This document shows, piece by piece, positions 9,124 through 18,407 of a DNA stretch of 59,190 nucleotides. Under the pieces are notes generated by a model that saw nothing but the letters and a program-made list of their open reading frames with translations, did no database searches and was not told where the DNA came from. The DNA comes from Xenophilus sp. L33. Lineage in GTDB: Bacteria > Pseudomonadota > Gammaproteobacteria > Burkholderiales > Burkholderiaceae_C. The stretch is taken from positions 1-59,190 of the forward strand of contig NZ_LMUW01000055.1 of the NCBI RefSeq assembly GCF_009765735.1, read 5' to 3'. Both the position numbers and the translations under genes were made by a program. Each line of letters starts with the position of its first letter. Position 1 is the first letter of the stretch.

Positions 9124-9951
9124 TCACTCCACCGACATCGTGGCGGCCGTGCAGGTCACCGCAAAGATCGGAATCGCCTTCATGTGGAAGATCTCGCCCT
9201 TGCCGCGGGCCGCGGCCGCCACCGTGATGAAGGTGCGGATCTCGAAGCCGCCCTGGCCGGCTTCGCGGTAGGTGGCCTCGTCGTTGTAGTGGTCCAGGCT
9301 GAGCAGGGCGTCGCGGTCGTTGGCGCACCAGCGCTGCATGAACTCGCGGTCCCAGGCTTCGTTGACCTTGCCCGAATCGGGCGTCGCGGGCCAGTGCGAG
9401 ATGCCGCCGGTGCCGATGATCGCGATCCGTTCCGGCGCCTTGTCGCAGGCCCGGCGCAGCGCCTCGCCGAAGGCCCAGGCGCGATGCAGCGGCGTCAGAG
9501 GCGGCCCCTGGCAGTTGATGTTGACCGGAATCACCTTGATGTCGAACTTCGGCGTGAGGAAATGGAGCGGCACGATGATGCCGTGGTCGAACTTCCATTC
9601 CTCGGCATAGGCGACGTCGACCGTCTGCATGACCTCGCGGATGAGCCGTTGCGACAGCGCCGCATCGCCCGGCACCGTGGTCTTGGCGATGCCGAGCCAC
9701 TTCGGGTCCTCGATCGGGCCTTCGTAGCCGTCGGCCATGCCGATCGCGTACGCCGGCATGTTGTTCATGAAGAAGTTGGCGAAGTGCTCGGCGGCGATGA
9801 CGATCACCGCGTCGGGCTTGGCGGCGCGCAAGGCCTCGCCCATGCGATGGAACTGGGCGTGGAACTCGTCCTTGACCGCGGCGTCGGCCAGGTGCGCGCG
9901 GCCGGTGATGCCCGGTGCATGGCTGCAGACGCCGGCGAAGACCAGGCTCAT
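9124..9951 (-). CDS. LigB-type class III extradiol ring-cleavage dioxygenase, catalytic subunit
   Basis: This 275-residue protein belongs to the LigB superfamily of Fe(II) extradiol dioxygenases. His11 (VCSHAPGI) and a His in IAAEHFANFF are candidate iron ligands, a later Glu is expected, and GTGGISHWP carries the active-site His near residue 190. In this operon it should open the ring of homoprotocatechuate (3,4-dihydroxyphenylacetate) or a close relative to give the semialdehyde used by HpaE (inference). It resembles protocatechuate 4,5-dioxygenase beta subunits more than E. coli HpaD, and a LigA-type subunit gene lies just upstream. Confidence 0.88.
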   Translation of the reverse strand: MSLVFAGVCSHAPGITGRAHLADAAVKDEFHAQFHRMGEALRAAKPDAVIVIAAEHFANFFMNNMPAYAIGMADGYEGPIEDPKWLGIAKTTVPGDAALSQRLIREVMQTVDVAYAEEWKFDHGIIVPLHFLTPKFDIKVIPVNINCQGPPLTPLHRAWAFGEALRRACDKAPERIAIIGTGGISHWPATPDSGKVNEAWDREFMQRWCANDRDALLSLDHYNDEATYREAGQGGFEIRTFITVAAAARGKGEIFHMKAIPIFAVTCTAATMSVE

Positions 9952-9976
9952 GGCGAAACTCCTTTCAGCCGCGCGT

Positions 9977-10312
9977 TCATACGCCGGCGACCTTCTCGTC
10001 GTGCGCGGTGGTCATCGCGTAGATGCCGGCGCGCACCGGGCCGTACTTCTGCACGCCGTCGCGCATCGCCGCGATGTAGTCGGCCCAGGGCATGCCGAGC
10101 AGCGGCGCGAAGTGCATCAGCAGTTGCCCGTTGCAGCCCAGCACGTAGAGCTTGCCGATGTCGCCGGCGTCGATGGCCTCGCGTTCCTCGGCATCGAGCG
10201 CGTAGCCGTCGAGCAGCGCGGCGCGCTCGGCGCCGCCTTCGGCATAGCGGCGCTGCACCTCCGGCTCGCGGTTGAGCGCGAACAGGAATTTCTGCATGGC
10301 GTAGAGGCTCAT
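9977..10312 (-). CDS. LigA-type dioxygenase small (alpha) subunit
   Basis: The 111-residue all-helical protein carries the LigA signature, seen here as LYVLGCNGQLLMHFAP. In protocatechuate 4,5-dioxygenase the LigA subunit caps the active site of LigB and contributes to substrate binding. The gene is followed after 25 bases by the LigB-type catalytic subunit, so the two probably form a heteromer. The upstream Bug gene ends 7 bases before it. Its presence is unusual for an operon whose remaining enzymes are of the homoprotocatechuate type. Confidence 0.88.
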   Translation of the reverse strand: MSLYAMQKFLFALNREPEVQRRYAEGGAERAALLDGYALDAEEREAIDAGDIGKLYVLGCNGQLLMHFAPLLGMPWADYIAAMRDGVQKYGPVRAGIYAMTTAHDEKVAGV

Positions 10313-10319
10313 CGCGCGA

Positions 10320-11294
10320 TCATCCTTCGGCTTCGATGTGGGCCCGGCGAATCACGTCGCCGTACTTGGCGATCTCGCTCTTGATGAACGCCGCGAACTG
10401 CTCGGGCGTGTCCGACAGCGAAGCGATGCCGCCCTTGTGGAAGGCCTCGATCACGGCCGGGCTGGCGAGCGCGCGATTCACCTCGGCGTTGACCCGCTGC
10501 ACCACCGCGTCGGGCGTGGCCGCGGGCGCGAGCAAGCCGTTCCAGGAATTCGATTCGACCGGCACGCCCTGTTCGGCGAGGGTCGGGATGTCGGGCGCGT
10601 ATTCGGAGCGCTTCGCGGTCGCCATGCCGAGCGCGACCAGCTTGCCGGCGGCGATCTGGCTGCGGAACTCCGGCCAGTTGCCGAACATCATCGTCACCTG
10701 GCCGCCGAGCAGGTCGGCCAGCGCCGGGCCCTGGCCCTTGTAGGGCACGTGGACCAGGTCGATGCCCATCTGCAGCGCCAGCATCTCGCCCGCCAAATGG
10801 GCCGAGCTGCCGTTGCCGAAGGAGGCGAAGCTGAGGCTGCGCGGATGCGCCTTGGCCTGCGCGCGCAGGTCCGAGAGGTTCTTCAGGCCGCTGCCGGGAA
10901 AGGTGCACAGCACGTGCTCGGACATGCCCATCAGCGCGACCGGCCGCAGGTCCTTCAAGGTGTCGTAGGGCAGCTTCTTCACCAGCGTCTGGTTGGCGCA
11001 GAAGCTGTTGGCGACCGTGACGAAGGAATAGCCGTCGGGCGCCGAACGCGCCACGTTCTCGACGCCGATCACGGTTCCGGCACCGGGCCGGTTCTCGACC
11101 AGCACCGGCTGCCCGAGCGCTTCGCCCAGCGGCGTGCCGACCAGCCGCGTGACGTAGTCGGTGGTGCCGCCGGGCGTGAAGGGCACGACGATGCGGATCG
11201 GCTTCGAGGGCCAGGCGCCTTGCGCGCGCGCGAGCAGCGGCAGCGCCGCGAAGGCCGCGGCCCCGTGCAACAGGCGCCGGCGCGACAGGCTCAC
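10320..11294 (-). CDS. Bug-family tripartite tricarboxylate solute-binding protein
   Basis: This is a 324-residue periplasmic binding protein of the Bug/TctC family. An N-terminal RRR plus hydrophobic segment (about residues 4-22, ending LLARAQG) is the export signal. Family motifs include IRIVVPFTPGGTTD, VENRPGAGTVIG and HVPYKGQGPAL. The start is a GTG overlapping the hpaE stop by 4 bases (GTGA), indicating translational coupling. No TctA/TctB membrane genes are nearby, as is common for Bug proteins in this order. It probably binds the aromatic acid or another carboxylate handled by this operon (inference). Confidence 0.9.
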   Translation of the reverse strand: MSLSRRRLLHGAAAFAALPLLARAQGAWPSKPIRIVVPFTPGGTTDYVTRLVGTPLGEALGQPVLVENRPGAGTVIGVENVARSAPDGYSFVTVANSFCANQTLVKKLPYDTLKDLRPVALMGMSEHVLCTFPGSGLKNLSDLRAQAKAHPRSLSFASFGNGSSAHLAGEMLALQMGIDLVHVPYKGQGPALADLLGGQVTMMFGNWPEFRSQIAAGKLVALGMATAKRSEYAPDIPTLAEQGVPVESNSWNGLLAPAATPDAVVQRVNAEVNRALASPAVIEAFHKGGIASLSDTPEQFAAFIKSEIAKYGDVIRRAHIEAEG

Positions 11295-12751
11295 GCCACG
11301 CCCCAGTGCGGGATGTGATGCGAGCCCATCGACACCGCGACGTTCTTCGGCTCGCAGAAGACCTCGTAGCTCCAGGTGCCGCCTTCGCGGCCGGTGCCCG
11401 AGGCCTTGGTGCCGCCGAAGGGCTGGCGCAGGTCGCGCACGTTCTGGCTGTTGACGAAGCACATGCCGGCTTCGACCGCGGCCGCCACGCGGTGGGCCTT
11501 GCCGATGTTCTCGGTCCAGACGTAACTGGAGAGGCCGTAGGGGATGTCGTTGGCCAGGCGGATCGCCTCGGCCTCGTCCTTGAACGGGATCAGGCAGGCG
11601 ACCGGACCGAAGATCTCGTCCTGCGCGATCTTCATGCGGTTGTCGACGTCGGCGAAGACCGTCGGCAGCACGTAGTTGCCCTTCTTCACGCGGTCGGGCA
11701 GCTCGACCGAACCGAGGCCGCCGCAGAGCAGGCTGGCGCCTTCCTTCGGGCCCAGCTCGATGTAGCTGCGCACCTTGGCGAGATGGGCCTGCGAGATCAT
11801 CGGGCCGACGATGGTCTTCTCGTCGAGCGGGTCGCCGACGCTGATGCGCTTGGCGCGCTCGACGAACCTGGCCACGAAGTCGGCGTAGATCGACTGCTGC
11901 ACCAGGATGCGCGAGCCGGCGGTGCAGCGCTCGCCGTTGTTGCTGAAGATCATGAACACCGCGGCGTCGAGCGCGCGCCGCAGGTCGGCGTCCTCGAAGA
12001 CCACGAAGGGGCTCTTGCCGCCCAGTTCCATGCTGAACTTCTTCAAGCCCGCGCTCTTGACGATGCGGTTGCCGGTGGCGGTGGAGCCGGTGAAGGAGAT
12101 GGCGCGCACGTCGGGGTGCGCCACCAGCGGCTCGCCGGCGTCCTTGCCGTAGCCGTGCACCAGGTTGAGCACGCCGGGCGGGATGCCGGCCTCGAGCGCC
12201 AGTTCGCCCAGGCGCGCCGCGCTCATCGGCGACAGCTCGCTCATCTTCAGCACCGCGGTGTTGCCGAAGGCCAGGCAGGGCGCGACCTTCCAGGTGGCGG
12301 TCATGAAGGGCACGTTCCAGGGCGAGATCAGCGCGCAGACGCCGACCGGATGGAACAGCGTGTAGTTCAGGTGCGTCTCGGTCGGGTAGGTGTGGCCGTC
12401 GACCCGGGTGCACATTTCGGCGAAGTAGTAGAAGTTGTCGGCCGCGCGCGGCACCAGCTGCTTGCCGGTCTGGGCGATGACCTGGCCGCAGTCGTTGGTC
12501 TCGGTCTGCGCGATCTCGGGCACGTGCGCGGCGATCAGGTCGCCGAGCTTGCGGATCAGTTTGGCGCGCTGCGGCGCCGGCATCGCGGCCCACTTCGGGA
12601 AGGCTTCCTTGGCGGCGGCGACGGCCGCGTTGACCTCGGTCTCGCCGCCGATGGCGACCTCGGCCAGCACCTCCTGCGTGGCGGGGTTGACGGTCTGGAA
12701 GTAGTCGCGGCCGGCGACGGATTTGCCGGCGATGAGATGGTCGATTTGCAT
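11291..12751 (-). CDS. hpaE: 5-carboxymethyl-2-hydroxymuconate semialdehyde dehydrogenase HpaE
   Basis: The 486-residue aldehyde dehydrogenase oxidises the ring-cleavage product CHMS to the corresponding muconate with NAD. Catalytic Cys276 lies in NNGERCTAGS, the general base Glu242 in MELGGKSP, and the oxyanion Asn146 in SPWNVPFM. It resembles HpaE/HpcC more than 2-hydroxymuconic semialdehyde dehydrogenases, and the neighbouring hpaFGHI genes support this. It starts 33 bases after hpaG2 and its stop overlaps the Bug GTG start. Confidence 0.93.
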   Translation of the reverse strand: MQIDHLIAGKSVAGRDYFQTVNPATQEVLAEVAIGGETEVNAAVAAAKEAFPKWAAMPAPQRAKLIRKLGDLIAAHVPEIAQTETNDCGQVIAQTGKQLVPRAADNFYYFAEMCTRVDGHTYPTETHLNYTLFHPVGVCALISPWNVPFMTATWKVAPCLAFGNTAVLKMSELSPMSAARLGELALEAGIPPGVLNLVHGYGKDAGEPLVAHPDVRAISFTGSTATGNRIVKSAGLKKFSMELGGKSPFVVFEDADLRRALDAAVFMIFSNNGERCTAGSRILVQQSIYADFVARFVERAKRISVGDPLDEKTIVGPMISQAHLAKVRSYIELGPKEGASLLCGGLGSVELPDRVKKGNYVLPTVFADVDNRMKIAQDEIFGPVACLIPFKDEAEAIRLANDIPYGLSSYVWTENIGKAHRVAAAVEAGMCFVNSQNVRDLRQPFGGTKASGTGREGGTWSYEVFCEPKNVAVSMGSHHIPHWGVA

Positions 12752-12784
12752 GGTGGGTCTCGCTGGGGATCTCGCTGGAAGGGT

Positions 12785-13537
12785 TCAGGCCGCGGCGATG
12801 GTGTTGACCAGCGCGCCGACGCTTTCGATCTCGGTCACGATCACGTCGCCGGGACGGCAGTCGACCACGCCGTCGGGCGTGCCGGTGAGGATCAGGTCGC
12901 CCGGCTGCAGGGTCATGAAGGCGCTGAAGTATTCGATCAGGAAGGGCGCGTCGAAGATCATGTCGCGGGTGTTGCCCGACTGCGTGAGCTTGCCGTTGAC
13001 CGTGGTCGAGAGCGCCAGCGCCATCGGGTCGGGCACGTCGGCGGCGTCCACCAGCCAGGGTCCGATCGGCGTGCAGGTGTCGCGGTTCTTCACGCGCAGG
13101 TTGGGGCGGTACCAGTTCTCGAGGTAGTCGCGGATCGCGTAGTCGTTGGCCACGGTGTAGCCGCCGATGAAGTCGTAGGCGTCGCCGCGCGCGACCTTCT
13201 TCGCGGTCTTGCCGACGACGATCGCCAGCTCGCATTCGTAGTGCATGAATTTCACGTCCGCCGGGCGAACGGTCAGCTGCCGGTGGCCGATCAGCGTGCT
13301 CTCGCCCTTGACGAAGACCAGCGGTTCCTCGGGCGCCTTGAATTCGAGTTCCTTGGCGTGGTCGGCGTAGTTGAGGCCGAGCGCGAGGATGGTGCGCGGA
13401 CGCGGCGTCGGCGCCAGCGGCGGCAGCCACTGCACCGAATCGAAGGCGAGGCGCCGGCCGTCGGCCAGCAGAAGTCGGCCGTCGCGCTCGACCGCGTCTT
13501 GCGCGATGCCGTCGACCAGGATGCGAGCGTGCTTCAT
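12785..13537 (-). CDS. hpaG2: HpaG C-terminal-type fumarylacetoacetate hydrolase family protein
   Basis: This 250-residue protein of the FAH superfamily corresponds to the C-terminal half of bifunctional HpaG/HpcE (decarboxylase/isomerase of the homoprotocatechuate pathway). Motifs include LGLNYADHAKE, MHYECELAIVVG (metal-ligand Glu residues), LENWYRPN and ILTGTPDGV. The start MKHARILVDG at 13537 overlaps the hpaG1 stop by 4 bases. E. coli has both halves in one polypeptide; here they are separate genes, as in many betaproteobacteria. Confidence 0.9.
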   Translation of the reverse strand: MKHARILVDGIAQDAVERDGRLLLADGRRLAFDSVQWLPPLAPTPRPRTILALGLNYADHAKELEFKAPEEPLVFVKGESTLIGHRQLTVRPADVKFMHYECELAIVVGKTAKKVARGDAYDFIGGYTVANDYAIRDYLENWYRPNLRVKNRDTCTPIGPWLVDAADVPDPMALALSTTVNGKLTQSGNTRDMIFDAPFLIEYFSAFMTLQPGDLILTGTPDGVVDCRPGDVIVTEIESVGALVNTIAAA

Positions 13538-14160
13538 GCGGCCTCCGCCACCAGGGTGTTGGACAGCGTCTCGAAGCCGGGCGACGAGATCTCGATGCGG
13601 TCGCCGACGCGCGCCCGCGGGCGGCCGGCGCCGCAGCCGAGCATCAGCACCTCGCCGTGCGCGAGCGTCATGAAGGCGCCGACGTCCTGCAGCAGTTGCC
13701 CGGCGCTGCGCACCGTCTGCGAGAAGTCCACCGACTGGCGCAGCTCGCCGTTGATGCGCACCTCGAGCTTGAAGCGGGCCGGATCGGACACCTCCTGCGC
13801 GTCGCGCATCGCGGGGCCGATGCCGAGGAAGCCGTCGAGGCACTTGAACTTGACCGGCGGCCGGAAGAAGCTCGCGTGCGGCACCGAGAGGTCGTTCATC
13901 AGCACGAAACCCTCGACGTCGCTGTCGGCGCCGATCACCATCGCGATCGTGGCGCCGACCTCGACTTCCGGCACCTTCGCCGGCAGCGCGATGGCGGCGC
14001 CGTGCGGGCTCCAGGTGTTGGCGGTCTTGACGTAGAGGATCGGCGCCTTGGGCGGCGCCTTGTAGGGCGGCTCGGTCATCTGCGGCGCGAGCGCGTCGAG
14101 CTCGGCCCTGAAGTTCAGCAGCACACCGTAGACAGTGCCGGCCGGCAGGTAGGGATTCAT
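13534..14160 (-). CDS. hpaG1: HpaG N-terminal-type fumarylacetoacetate hydrolase family protein
   Basis: The 208-residue FAH-superfamily protein matches the N-terminal half of HpaG. GTVYGVLLNFRAE at the start, ILYVKTANTWSPHGAAI, and LMLGCGAGRPRARVGD near the end are characteristic. It probably acts with hpaG2 in decarboxylating and isomerising the carboxymethyl-hydroxymuconate derivative. Its ATG overlaps the stop of the MarR regulator (ATGA) and its own stop overlaps the hpaG2 start, so all three are translationally coupled. Confidence 0.88.
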   Translation of the reverse strand: MNPYLPAGTVYGVLLNFRAELDALAPQMTEPPYKAPPKAPILYVKTANTWSPHGAAIALPAKVPEVEVGATIAMVIGADSDVEGFVLMNDLSVPHASFFRPPVKFKCLDGFLGIGPAMRDAQEVSDPARFKLEVRINGELRQSVDFSQTVRSAGQLLQDVGAFMTLAHGEVLMLGCGAGRPRARVGDRIEISSPGFETLSNTLVAEAA

Positions 14161-14588
14161 GGGGTTTCCAGTGCGATGAGTTCGTCCAGCAGGCCGTAGA
14201 TCTGCGAGAGCTTTTCCTTGCCGAGCGAGGCTTCCATCCAGGCGTAATGGGCCTCGATGCTGGTCGACAGCGTCTTCACCAGCTTGCGCCCGCGCGGCGT
14301 CGCCTCGATGACGGTGCAGCGCTGGTCGTCGGGGTCGCGGCTGCGCGTGATGAGGCCGTCGCGCTCCATGCGCGCCAGCACGCCGGTGAGGCTGGGGCCG
14401 AGGATGAAGGCCTCGCGCGCCACCTTGCCGGTCTCGACCGCGCCGTGCTCGCCGAGCACCCGCAGCACCCGCCACTGCTGGTCGGACAGCGCGTGCTCGC
14501 GCAGGCTGGGGCGGGTGTGGGACATGACCGCCTCGCGCGCTTGCAGCAGCAGGCGGGGCAGGTTGCGATGGGCGAAAGGGGTGGTCAT
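14157..14588 (-). CDS. hpaR: MarR-family homoprotocatechuate operon regulator HpaR
   Basis: This 143-residue MarR-type regulator carries the winged helix at about residues 35-100 (LSDQQWRVLRVLGEHG, then the DPDDQRCTVIEATPRG wing). It resembles HpaR, the repressor of homoprotocatechuate operons. It is the first gene of the operon, and its stop overlaps hpaG1. A perfect 16-bp AT palindrome 17-32 bases upstream of its ATG is the probable operator, so it should repress its own operon until an aromatic acid or catabolite binds. Confidence 0.9.
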   Translation of the reverse strand: MTTPFAHRNLPRLLLQAREAVMSHTRPSLREHALSDQQWRVLRVLGEHGAVETGKVAREAFILGPSLTGVLARMERDGLITRSRDPDDQRCTVIEATPRGRKLVKTLSTSIEAHYAWMEASLGKEKLSQIYGLLDELIALETP

Positions 14589-14604
14589 GGGCGGTCGGCG
14601 AATT

Positions 14605-14620
14605 ATTTAATATATTAAAT
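14605..14620. promoter_or_regulatory. Palindromic operator upstream of hpaR
   Basis: ATTTAATATATTAAAT is a perfect 16-bp palindrome in a region otherwise near 70% GC. It lies 17-32 bases before the hpaR start codon, where it would overlap the -10 region or transcription start. The size and symmetry suit a MarR dimer. It also contains TAATAT and TATTAA, possible -10 hexamers on either strand. Confidence 0.65.
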
Positions 14621-14676
14621 GATCGCTCCAGTCCGGGACTTCGGGATAACCCTTGGCCGCGCTCGTCCTGTAGCAG

Positions 14677-15072
14677 CTAAAGGATCGCCGTCACCATCAT
14701 CGCCAGCCCGACGATGCTGACGGTCCACACCAGCGTGCGCACGAACGGGACGCCGACGTAGTAGACCGGGATGTAGACGATGCGGGCCCAGAAGAACACC
14801 TCGGCGCCGGTGAGGATGCGCGGGCTGGTGGCGCCGGCCGCGTGCGCGACCAGCGCGATTGCGGCGAACAGCACGAAGTTGTCGAAGGTGTTGCGCGCGG
14901 TGCGCTCGGCCCGGCCGGCGAAGCCGGTGGCCGGCGGCAGGCCCTCGCGGTTGCCGGCCGCGAGCATCGTGCCGCTCGGGGTCCAGCCGCGGGTGCGGAT
15001 CAGCGCCGCGGCCAGCACGGTGAGCCAGGTGAGGATGGCCATGTAGATCACGAGGGTGAGCGTCGGGGTCAT
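14677..15072 (-). CDS. MAPEG family membrane protein
   Basis: This is a 131-residue inner-membrane protein with about four hydrophobic helices. The motif ERTARNTFDNFVLFAA is the MAPEG (membrane-associated eicosanoid/glutathione metabolism) signature. Bacterial members are of unknown role, possibly glutathione-dependent. The start at 15072 gives the normal family length; the frame extends upstream without protein-like character. A 56-base gap to the hpaR operator separates it from the divergent operon control region, but it is transcribed in the same direction and upstream of hpaR. Confidence 0.85.
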   Translation of the reverse strand: MTPTLTLVIYMAILTWLTVLAAALIRTRGWTPSGTMLAAGNREGLPPATGFAGRAERTARNTFDNFVLFAAIALVAHAAGATSPRILTGAEVFFWARIVYIPVYYVGVPFVRTLVWTVSIVGLAMMVTAIL

Positions 15073-15217
15073 GCGGGGTCTCCTGGTAGAGGCGGATGCC
15101 GGGGCGGCCCATTTTGCGCCGCCCCAACCTGTCACTGCAGACATCCGCCATCGGCGAGACAATGGCGGGCCGCCGTCGCCGGGCGCCCCGCGGCACCTCA
15201 TCCATCTCCCTTCGCGC

Positions 15218-16456
15218 ATGTCCTCCCCGCAAGCCGCCTCGAATCCCGCCCCTCCGGTCGACTCCTCCTTCTCGCTGTGGCGCATCGCCGTGCCCGCCTT
15301 CGGGCCCTCGCTGCTGTTCGGCATCGGCGAAGGCGCGATCCTGCCGATCGTGCCGCTGACTGCGCGCGACCTCGGCGCGTCGGTGTCGATGGCGGCGCTG
15401 ATCGTGGCGCTGGTCAGCATCGGCTCGCTCATCAACAACATCCCGGCCTCGATGATCACGATGCGCTGGGGCGAGCGCTGGGCCATCGTCGCTGCCGGCG
15501 TCTGGAGCGGCCTGGGCATGGCGCTGGCGCTGTGGACCTCGCAACTGTGGCTGTTCGGCGCCGGCTGCCTGATGGTGGGCATGTCGCAGGCGGTCTACAA
15601 CCTGGCGCGCCAGAGCTACATGTCGGACGCGGTGCCGATCGAGTTCCGCGCCCGGGCGCTGTCGACGCTGGGCGGCGTGATGCGCATCGGGCTGTTCATC
15701 GGGCCCTTCCTGGCAGCGGCCGCGGTTCACGTCTTCGGCCTGAGCGCGGCCTACGTGATCGGCATCGTCGGCGTGCTGGGCGCGGCGGCCATCGGCGCAC
15801 GCATCCCGGATCTCGAACTGCCGCCGCTGCCGCCCGGGCAGGCGCCGCAGTCGAAGCCGACCATCGTCTCGATCCTGCGCGACCACCGGCACGTGTTCCT
15901 CACCCTGGGCATCGGCGTGGTCCTGGTCAGCGCGGTGCGCGCCTCGCGCCAGGCGGTGATCCCGCTGTGGGCCGACCACCTGGCGCTGGCGCCGGCGGTG
16001 GCCTCGCTGATCTACGGCCTGGCGGGCGGCATCGACATGCTGGTCTTCTATCCGGCCGGCAAGGTGATGGACCACAAGGGCCGCAGTTGGGTGGCGGTGC
16101 CGTCGATGCTGATCATGGGCCTGGCGATGGCCGCGATGCCTTTCACCACGGGCACCGTCACCTTGCTGCTGGCGTCGCTGGCGATCGGCTTCGGCAACGG
16201 CATCGGCTCCGGGATGATCATGACGCTCGGCGCCGACCATGCGCCGCGCCACGGCCGCGGGCACTTCCTCGGCGTCTGGCGCCTGCTGTCGGACATCGGC
16301 GGCTCGGGCGGGCCGGCGCTGCTGTCGTTCCTCGCCGCGGCGCTGACGCTGGCCTGGGGCATTGCCGCGACCGGGCTGATCGCGCTGGGCGCCGCGGCGA
16401 CGCTGGCCTACTGGATTCCGCGGCATGGGGACCGCGGGGGGCGGCGGCCGCGCTGA
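15218..16456 (+). CDS. MFS transporter of unknown substrate
   Basis: This is a 412-residue major facilitator with about 12 predicted membrane segments. Features include NLARQSYMSDAVPIEFRARALS in the first half (a conserved DHA1-type loop) and a strongly hydrophobic C-terminal half. The ATG at 15218 is chosen over upstream in-frame codons because of family-like length. It is divergent from the MAPEG gene and upstream of radA on the same strand. It could be a drug or metabolite exporter; nothing in the context fixes the substrate. Confidence 0.82.
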   Translation: MSSPQAASNPAPPVDSSFSLWRIAVPAFGPSLLFGIGEGAILPIVPLTARDLGASVSMAALIVALVSIGSLINNIPASMITMRWGERWAIVAAGVWSGLGMALALWTSQLWLFGAGCLMVGMSQAVYNLARQSYMSDAVPIEFRARALSTLGGVMRIGLFIGPFLAAAAVHVFGLSAAYVIGIVGVLGAAAIGARIPDLELPPLPPGQAPQSKPTIVSILRDHRHVFLTLGIGVVLVSAVRASRQAVIPLWADHLALAPAVASLIYGLAGGIDMLVFYPAGKVMDHKGRSWVAVPSMLIMGLAMAAMPFTTGTVTLLLASLAIGFGNGIGSGMIMTLGADHAPRHGRGHFLGVWRLLSDIGGSGGPALLSFLAAALTLAWGIAATGLIALGAAATLAYWIPRHGDRGGRRPR

Positions 16457-16522
16457 TTCGACCCGGGACAGGCCTCGCGAACACGGCGTCGATATCGACG
16501 TCGCTGCCTCCTACACTCCCCC

Positions 16523-17917
<1,395 letters not shown>

Positions 17918-17940
17918 GGCGGTCGGACGATTTCGCGCCC

Positions 17941-18402
17941 TCAGGGCGATCGTGAGCTTCGATCGACGGAGAAATGCCGGTACAGGCCGATTTCCGGTCG
18001 CGAGACGCCGAGGGCCTCGGGCCATGGGCGCCGCAATCGCTGCGCGTCGAAGAGCGTGACAGTCCAGAGGTCATCGACAAAGAACTCGAAGGAAAACGCA
18101 TCGGAGGCCGTGATTTCGAAGGCCCTGAAGGTGCCCGACGTGTACGGCCCGCCAATGCTGGCCGAATCCAGCAGCCGGCCCGGCGCGTCCAGCAAGTGGA
18201 TGTGCAGCATGTTCTCGTAGTCGTCGTCGTCACTCAGCAGCACCGCGAAGAAGTTCCTCCACGCCACGGCCGCTTCCAGCACGACGCCGCGAACTGGAAG
18301 GCCGATGGGCTGGCCGGCTCGCAGGACCTGACAGCTTGTCCCGAGGCTCGACCAGCTTGTCGAGGGCGAGGCCGTCACCGATATTTCTGGTGCAGGTCGC
18401 AC
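17941..18402 (-). CDS. Hypothetical protein, candidate immunity partner
   Basis: This is a protein of about 153 residues starting at a GTG 5 bases after the stop of the upstream gene. It contains an acidic run (LLSDDDDYEN) and alternating hydrophobic/polar segments suggesting a beta-rich fold (FEITASDAFSFEFFVDDLWTV). I recognise no family. Base composition is lower in GC than the neighbours. Its tight linkage behind a glycine-zipper protein that looks like a membrane-active effector suggests an immunity role (inference). The exact start is uncertain; the frame stays open further upstream but that would overlap the preceding gene heavily. Confidence 0.65.
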   Translation of the reverse strand: MRPAPEISVTASPSTSWSSLGTSCQVLRAGQPIGLPVRGVVLEAAVAWRNFFAVLLSDDDDYENMLHIHLLDAPGRLLDSASIGGPYTSGTFRAFEITASDAFSFEFFVDDLWTVTLFDAQRLRRPWPEALGVSRPEIGLYRHFSVDRSSRSP

Positions 18403-18407
18403 GGCGC

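Noticed and set aside
11306..14035. A 909-codon plus-strand open frame opposite the hpa operon
   Set aside because: It is antisense to four clearly recognisable genes, and its composition (Arg, Asp, Val, Gly, His-rich) is typical of shadow frames in GC-rich DNA.
17936..17948. CGCCC-TCA-GGGCG hairpin between radA and the convergent gene
   Set aside because: The stem is only 5 bp, has no T-run and includes the stop codon of the minus-strand gene; chance is likely at this GC content.
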